64,000 nt of DNA from Verrucomicrobiota bacterium (lineage in GTDB: Bacteria; Verrucomicrobiota; Verrucomicrobiia; CAIQCK01). The notes under the pieces were generated by a model. The model had not been told where the DNA came from and did no database searches. It saw only the letters and a program-made list of their open reading frames with translations. A program made the position numbers and the translations under genes. How positions within the stretch are numbered: position 1 is the stretch's first letter; every line of letters begins with the position of its first letter. Location of the stretch: contig JAPLTX010000016.1 of the NCBI GenBank assembly GCA_026397915.1, positions 1 to 64,000 of the forward strand, given 5' to 3'. Below are positions 60,005-64,000 of the stretch, piece after piece.

Positions 60005-60393
60005 TCATGCCTCAGCCAGCCACTGTTTGAGCGCGCGCTGGCTGTGTTAAAAAGCCATGAGCAGCATAGGCGCAACTTGTCTTTGCCCAGGTTCGACCAA
60101 TCAAACTCGATGTGCATCGAGATCGGGGTGGTGAGGCCCATTTGCTTGAGCCGGCTGAGCTTGCCTTTGCCGAACGGAACAAACTGCCTTGGACGCTTCA
60201 TGTCCTTACCGGGACGCACGGGACAGTTCACACCATCGAGTCCGGATTCCGCGGTCAGTCCGGCAGCCCGATCAACATCGAGTTTCAACGTCTGGTAGAT
60301 TTTGCTGAACACACCGATCGGCGGCGGGAAGTGACCGGGGCCGGACGCGGGATTGTGAAGCCCGCGCGAGAACCGTGGCGTTGCGACGGCAGC
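60005..60393 (-). pseudogene. Decayed sugar-phosphate isomerase/epimerase gene
   Basis: Read on the minus strand, PPPIGVFSKIYQTLKLD and GLTAESGLDGVNCPVRPG match the usual beginning of secreted xylose-isomerase-like TIM-barrel proteins. This is followed almost at once by KLSRLKQMGLTTPISMHIEFDW, which belongs near the C-terminus of the same family. About 150 central residues are missing. The last helix (HSQRALKQWLAEA) is reached only by a frameshift around 60045-60055. The start is lost against the response-regulator gene's stop. Interpretation rests on motif memory, not on an alignment. Confidence 0.55.
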
Positions 60394-60395
60394 AA

Positions 60396-60776
60396 CTACG
60401 CGACGGGACCGGTTGAGGGCAGAGCGCGTTCGATTGCGGCCAGCAGGAGGGTTTCGTCCACGATCGGCTTGGGAACGTAGTCGTTGAAGCCGGCGCCGAG
60501 ATATTTCTCGCGGTCGCCGGCCATGGCGTGAGCCGTCAGCGCAATGACTGGGATGTCGCGCAAGTCGCCGTCGGTCCGGAGACGGCGCAAGACCTCGGTG
60601 CCGTCCATGTGCGGGAGCGATATGTCCAGCAGGATCAGGTCGGGCTTGTCATGTTTGAGTCCCTCCAGCGCATCAAAGCCGGCTTCGTAGGTCGTGACCT
60701 TATACTGGTCTTCAAGCATGACCCGAACCAAGAGGCGATTGTCTGGGTTGTCTTCAACGACAGCGATTTTTTTCAT
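60396..60776 (-). CDS. Single-domain response regulator
   Basis: 126 residues, a lone REC domain of the CheY/DivK kind without output domain. Acidic pocket Glu8-Asp9, phospho-acceptor Asp51 (LILLDISLPHMDG), switch Thr81 (IALTAHA) and Lys103 (VPKPI) are all present. It lies 37 bp downstream of the hybrid kinase gene and is probably a phosphotransfer target or diffusible output of it. Confidence 0.95.
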   Translation of the reverse strand: MKKIAVVEDNPDNRLLVRVMLEDQYKVTTYEAGFDALEGLKHDKPDLILLDISLPHMDGTEVLRRLRTDGDLRDIPVIALTAHAMAGDREKYLGAGFNDYVPKPIVDETLLLAAIERALPSTGPVA

Positions 60777-60813
60777 AGCACAGGTATGTGTTCTTGGGAA
60801 AGCGGCACGGGTG

Positions 60814-63225
60814 TCAACCAGGCGGCGGAGGCAGGCCGGCTGCCATCCGTCGGGCGCTGCTATGCGGATGTCTCAACAGTTCGCGCAGCACGCGTTTGAG
60901 TTCCTTTTCCATATCCTCGGTCTTCTGAAGGACGGCTTGGGCCTGCTGGCCAAGACGGAGTTTCTCCGCCGCATTGAGTTCCTTGACAGTGCAGACGATC
61001 ACGGGCACGTGGCGATAGCGGGAATCTCTGCGAATCCTGCTGAGGAAGTTCACGCCATCCATGACCGGCATGATCAGGTCGAGAATGACCAGATCGGGCG
61101 CGAATTGTTCGATCTTGTTCAAACCATCCTGGCCGTTAACCGCCGTTTCGATCTCCACTTCTTCTTCCGCGAGGTAGCTGGTCAAGAGACGCCGGTCATC
61201 GTCCGCGTCGTCCACCACGAGGACTTTGCCGGTTTTGTGACCCAACGTCCGCTTGAGCACCGGCAGGAGTTCCTCGCGGGTGATGGGCTTCTGAAGCACC
61301 TCGACCGCGCCAAAGACGGTGCCTTTCTTCTCGCGAGCCACCACGCTGATGACCACGACCGGAATGTGGGCAATCTGCGCGTCGGTCTTGATGGCGCTCA
61401 GAACTTGCCAGCCGTCCATCCGCGGCATCAAAAGGTCGAGCGTGATGAGGTCCGGCTGGACTTCCTTGGCCATGCGAAAACCTTCTTCGCCAGAGCCGGC
61501 GGTGATGACGCGGTAGCCGCACTCCTCAATGAAGTGCGTCAGCAGCAAACGAGCGTCCGGTTCGTCGTCTATGACAAGCACAACTCGTGTCTTCAACCCG
61601 CTCCATTCCTCCAGCGGCTTGCCATGCCATGTGGTGGATGGCTTCATGGAGAGGCGCTCCGTGCTCGAATCTGTGCCGGCCGTCCCCGGTTGACGTTCGG
61701 CGGGCCGCGTCAGCACGATCCTGAAGGTGGAACCTTTGTTGACTTCGCTGGCGACTTCGATTCGATAGCCCATGAGCTGACAGAGTGCCTGTGAAATCGT
61801 CAGCCCCAAACCGGTGCCGCCGAACTTGCGAGCAGTGCTGGGGTCGGCTTGCTGGAACGCCTCGAAGATCATGCCGAGCCGTTCCTTCGGAATGCCGACG
61901 CCGGTGTCAGCAACGTCAATGCGCGTGGGGCGATCGGTCGCCGGGTCAGTGATAACGCGGACGGTGACGCGGCCCTTTTCGGTGAATTTCAGGGCGTTGC
62001 CGACGAGGTTGATGAGGACTTGCTTGAGCTTGGCGGCATCGGTTTCGAAAGGAGCCACAACTGGCGGCAGTTCGACGAGGAGACGGACGTCGCGGCCACG
62101 CACCTGGCCATCGAGTTGGCCGACCACTTCGCGAACCATGACGTCCAGCGACACCGGCGCGAGTTCCAAATCCACTTTTCGGGCTTCGATCTTGGAGAGG
62201 TCGAGGATCTGGTTGATGAGACTGAGCAGATGTTTGCCGTTGGCGACAATGCGATCCAGGAACGTGAGGTCGTCGGGATGAAGGTTCTTGTTCTTGTTTT
62301 TGAGGAGGATGTTGGCGAAGCCGATAACCGAGTTCAGAGGCGTGCGCAGCTCATGGCTCATGTTGGCCAGGAACTCGCTCTTGGCGCGGTTGGCTTCGAC
62401 GGCTTCGTGGGTCCGCTCGGCCACGCGCTGTTCGAGGGTTTCGTTGAGCCGGGTCAGTTCCTCCTGCGTGCGGATGCGTTCTGCGATTTCCTGCTTGAGG
62501 GCCTCGTTGGTCTGGCTCAAAGCGGTTTCGCGTTCCTGAATGCTGGCAAGCATCTGGTTAAAGCCGTTGGTGAGCATGCCCAGTTCATCCTGGCTGCGCA
62601 GTTCGGCCCGAACGGAGTAGTCTTTCCTTTCCGAAATCGCCTTGGTGGTGGCCGCCAAGTCCAGAATCGGCCTCGCGATGAACCGTTGCAAGATGGCGGA
62701 AAAAAGAAAACTTACGAAGAATGCCACTATCAGCACAGCCGCAACCATGCCCGCATACATCCTCAAACGGTCATGCACGGCATCGAGATCGGCTTGAACG
62801 TAGATTGTGCCTACCCGTCTGTTCTCTTGAATCACGGGCCGGAACAGCACGAGGTAATCTTCCTTAAAAACATAGCCGTCCGGCCCGGGTTTACTAGGAA
62901 AGTCAATCTTCGTGTCTCTGCGGACGTAGGTGGCGAAGATGACGCCATCCTCCGCGTAAAGACAGCCACCCATGACGTGCGATTCGACCCGGAGGGCGCT
63001 GAGCGTCTCCGTGGCGGCGGCACGATCGTTGAAATCCAGCGCGGCAGTGGAGTTGTAACCAATGCCGCTGGTCAGCACAATCAAGTTGTGTGCCAACTCC
63101 CGCCGGAAAATGATCATTTCCGACGCGATAAGAACCATGGAGGCGATCAGCAACGCTCCGCTGCTTGCCAACATGACAACCAGCGACAGCTTTCGCTTGA
63201 TGGGCAGGTCACGAAACCACTGCAT
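60814..63225 (-). CDS. Hybrid sensor histidine kinase with two receiver domains
   Basis: About 803 residues. Two transmembrane helices (about 15-37 and 157-180) flank a periplasmic sensor (CHASE8-like). A HAMP domain (ARPILDLAATTKAISERKDYSV) and a coiled coil follow. HisKA has the phospho-acceptor His in FLANMSHELRTPLN (about residue 290), and HATPase_c has N, G1 and G2 boxes (LINLVGNALKF, DVADTGVGIP, GGTGLGLTIS). Two C-terminal REC domains follow, each with an acceptor Asp (LITLDLLMPRMDG and LVILDLIMPVMDG). The start at 63225 leaves a 1-nt gap after the YfiR stop. Domain order and neighbours indicate signalling tied to the YfiR/TonB system. Confidence 0.95.
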   Translation of the reverse strand: MQWFRDLPIKRKLSLVVMLASSGALLIASMVLIASEMIIFRRELAHNLIVLTSGIGYNSTAALDFNDRAAATETLSALRVESHVMGGCLYAEDGVIFATYVRRDTKIDFPSKPGPDGYVFKEDYLVLFRPVIQENRRVGTIYVQADLDAVHDRLRMYAGMVAAVLIVAFFVSFLFSAILQRFIARPILDLAATTKAISERKDYSVRAELRSQDELGMLTNGFNQMLASIQERETALSQTNEALKQEIAERIRTQEELTRLNETLEQRVAERTHEAVEANRAKSEFLANMSHELRTPLNSVIGFANILLKNKNKNLHPDDLTFLDRIVANGKHLLSLINQILDLSKIEARKVDLELAPVSLDVMVREVVGQLDGQVRGRDVRLLVELPPVVAPFETDAAKLKQVLINLVGNALKFTEKGRVTVRVITDPATDRPTRIDVADTGVGIPKERLGMIFEAFQQADPSTARKFGGTGLGLTISQALCQLMGYRIEVASEVNKGSTFRIVLTRPAERQPGTAGTDSSTERLSMKPSTTWHGKPLEEWSGLKTRVVLVIDDEPDARLLLTHFIEECGYRVITAGSGEEGFRMAKEVQPDLITLDLLMPRMDGWQVLSAIKTDAQIAHIPVVVISVVAREKKGTVFGAVEVLQKPITREELLPVLKRTLGHKTGKVLVVDDADDDRRLLTSYLAEEEVEIETAVNGQDGLNKIEQFAPDLVILDLIMPVMDGVNFLSRIRRDSRYRHVPVIVCTVKELNAAEKLRLGQQAQAVLQKTEDMEKELKRVLRELLRHPHSSARRMAAGLPPPPG

Positions 63226-63226
63226 G

Positions 63227-63898
63227 TCAGGTGCCCTCCTTGGCTTGTGCGGAACCAATGATGATCGCCAGCCTCAACAGCTTGGAACTGATCGTCAACC
63301 CGCTGCGTCTGGCGGCGTTCAGGTTGATTTCAAACCGGACGTTGGCGCCTTGGAGCCGGAAGTTGATGATGCCGCCGTTGTGCGCAAATCGCTCTGTCTC
63401 GCCGACGGTCAGACAGTGCGTTCCCGCAAGCTTGGTGAAAACATGAGCAAGCCGCCCTCTCTCCGACTTGCTGATGAAGAGCAGATGGCAATGTTTCAGG
63501 TTTTCAATCTGCCTGGATCGGTGGATCGCAATAGGGCGGTTCCTGACGGTCTCACCGCGAACGGTTTGATCAAGGACGTTGCCAAACAGATCGTCGCCGA
63601 GAACCCCAATGATGATCGGCGCCGTCGGCGCTGCAAACATTTCCGGAGGCCACTCCACATACTGCGCAAAATTGAACAAGAAAGCCGCTTTAACCTCATA
63701 CTCTTTGGCTGCGGGAGCCGCCGCCTGCGTCTCCAATAGGCCGAACACCAGCGTGCAAGCCACCCCGGCCAACATCGAGCGGCCGATTCGGTCAAAGGAA
63801 AGCAGCTTCGCGCACAGGGCGACCCAGCCGATCACCATCTGCATATCCCATGGGATGCCAGCTGTCGTAACCGCCTGCGTTGTTTCCTTCAGATACAC
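63227..63898 (-). CDS. YfiR family (DUF4154) periplasmic protein
   Basis: 223 residues. A hydrophobic export segment (MLAGVACTLVFGLLETQAAA) lies about 40 residues in, so translation may begin later than 63898. The YfiR-like fold is shown by EYEVKAAFLFNFAQYVEWPP, IIIGVLGDDLFGNVLDQ, HCHLLFIS and the C-terminal GGIINFRLQGANVRFEINLNAARRSGLTISSKLLRLA. In Pseudomonas YfiR is a periplasmic repressor of a membrane signalling enzyme. Here it probably relays a periplasmic signal to the adjacent kinase's CHASE8-like sensor (inference). Confidence 0.9.
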   Translation of the reverse strand: MYLKETTQAVTTAGIPWDMQMVIGWVALCAKLLSFDRIGRSMLAGVACTLVFGLLETQAAAPAAKEYEVKAAFLFNFAQYVEWPPEMFAAPTAPIIIGVLGDDLFGNVLDQTVRGETVRNRPIAIHRSRQIENLKHCHLLFISKSERGRLAHVFTKLAGTHCLTVGETERFAHNGGIINFRLQGANVRFEINLNAARRSGLTISSKLLRLAIIIGSAQAKEGT

Positions 63899-63916
63899 GA
63901 AGTCGTAACCTTTGGT

Positions 63917-64000
63917 TTAGAACGTCACCCTGACACCCAGCACGCCGCTGAATGTCTCCTGGGGAACCGCCATGCCGTAGATGCCATACAAGGCGTAATG
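63917..64000 (-). CDS. TonB-dependent outer-membrane receptor, C-terminal fragment
   Basis: Only the last 27 codons are inside the window: HYALYGIYGMAVPQETFSGVLGVRVTF and stop. Alternating hydrophobic residues and a terminal Phe are the outer-membrane beta-barrel end signal. The segment before it resembles the NLFD-x-x-Y-region end of TonB receptors. The gene lies directly upstream of yfiR and the hybrid kinase, a recurrent combination. Confidence 0.7.
   Translation of the reverse strand, partial: HYALYGIYGMAVPQETFSGVLGVRVTF

Noticed and set aside
1-64000. tRNA or rRNA genes, insertion sequences with transposase, prophage
   Set aside because: No tRNA-like cloverleaf with GTTC-type arm, no rRNA stretches, and no transposase, integrase or phage structural genes were recognised by eye in the intergenic space.

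Overview
The window looks like a chromosomal segment of a Verrucomicrobiota bacterium, probably close to the Pedosphaerales/Limisphaerales. The evidence is gene content, not a database match. It is GC-rich and dense in families typical of Planctomycetota/Verrucomicrobiota: DUF1549/DUF1553, DUF1501, many secreted sulfatases, repeated DUF1080 (3-keto-disaccharide hydrolase) proteins, a Gfo/Idh/MocA enzyme with a twin-Arg-like leader, and a YfiR/hybrid-kinase/TonB-receptor module.

Layout. 1-970: end of a DegT-type aminotransferase. 974-11695 (minus): a DUF1549/1553 - DUF1501 - pre-peptidase-domain operon. Its first gene carries a ~1100-residue Ala-rich coiled coil, and a type II restriction-modification pair (D12-class methylase and HNH nuclease) sits between the first and second genes. 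11923-14860 (minus): three genes coupled by ATGA overlaps (small membrane protein, esterase, glycosidase-like protein). 14961-18842: a small membrane protein and two secreted beta-propeller proteins. Between the propeller genes lies a strictly 21-bp-phased array of a self-complementary 10-mer, the most unusual feature of the window. 18913-23240 (minus): GH127-like and GH32-like glycosidases. 23326-37074 (plus): endonuclease III, DUF1080 proteins, five sulfatases, a metallophosphoesterase and an oxidoreductase. 37209-38525: nikR with a candidate operator, a BlaI/MecI-like dyad and two small genes. 38581-43654 (minus): MsbA-type ABC exporter, GH95 fucosidase, TVP38-type membrane protein. 43928-46412: infC-rpmI-rplT-pheS, with an unusual infC start and no pheT next to pheS. 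46357-55386: glycan-assembly genes including an Fkp-type L-fucose activating enzyme. 55465-59967: ispF, cysS, a membrane pseudokinase and another DUF1080 protein. 60005-64000 (minus): a decayed sugar-phosphate isomerase gene, response regulator, hybrid histidine kinase, YfiR and the C-terminus of a TonB-dependent receptor.

How the genes fit together (inference). The secreted sulfatases, GH95, GH127, GH32, esterase and keto-disaccharide hydrolases would strip and hydrolyse sulfated, fucose- or arabinose-containing polysaccharides. Fkp and the glycosyltransferases could recycle L-fucose into surface glycans. The YfiR/kinase/TonB group would couple an outer-membrane uptake receptor to signalling. 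Several palindromic or heptameric repeat elements sit at or inside the 5' ends of genes for exported proteins.
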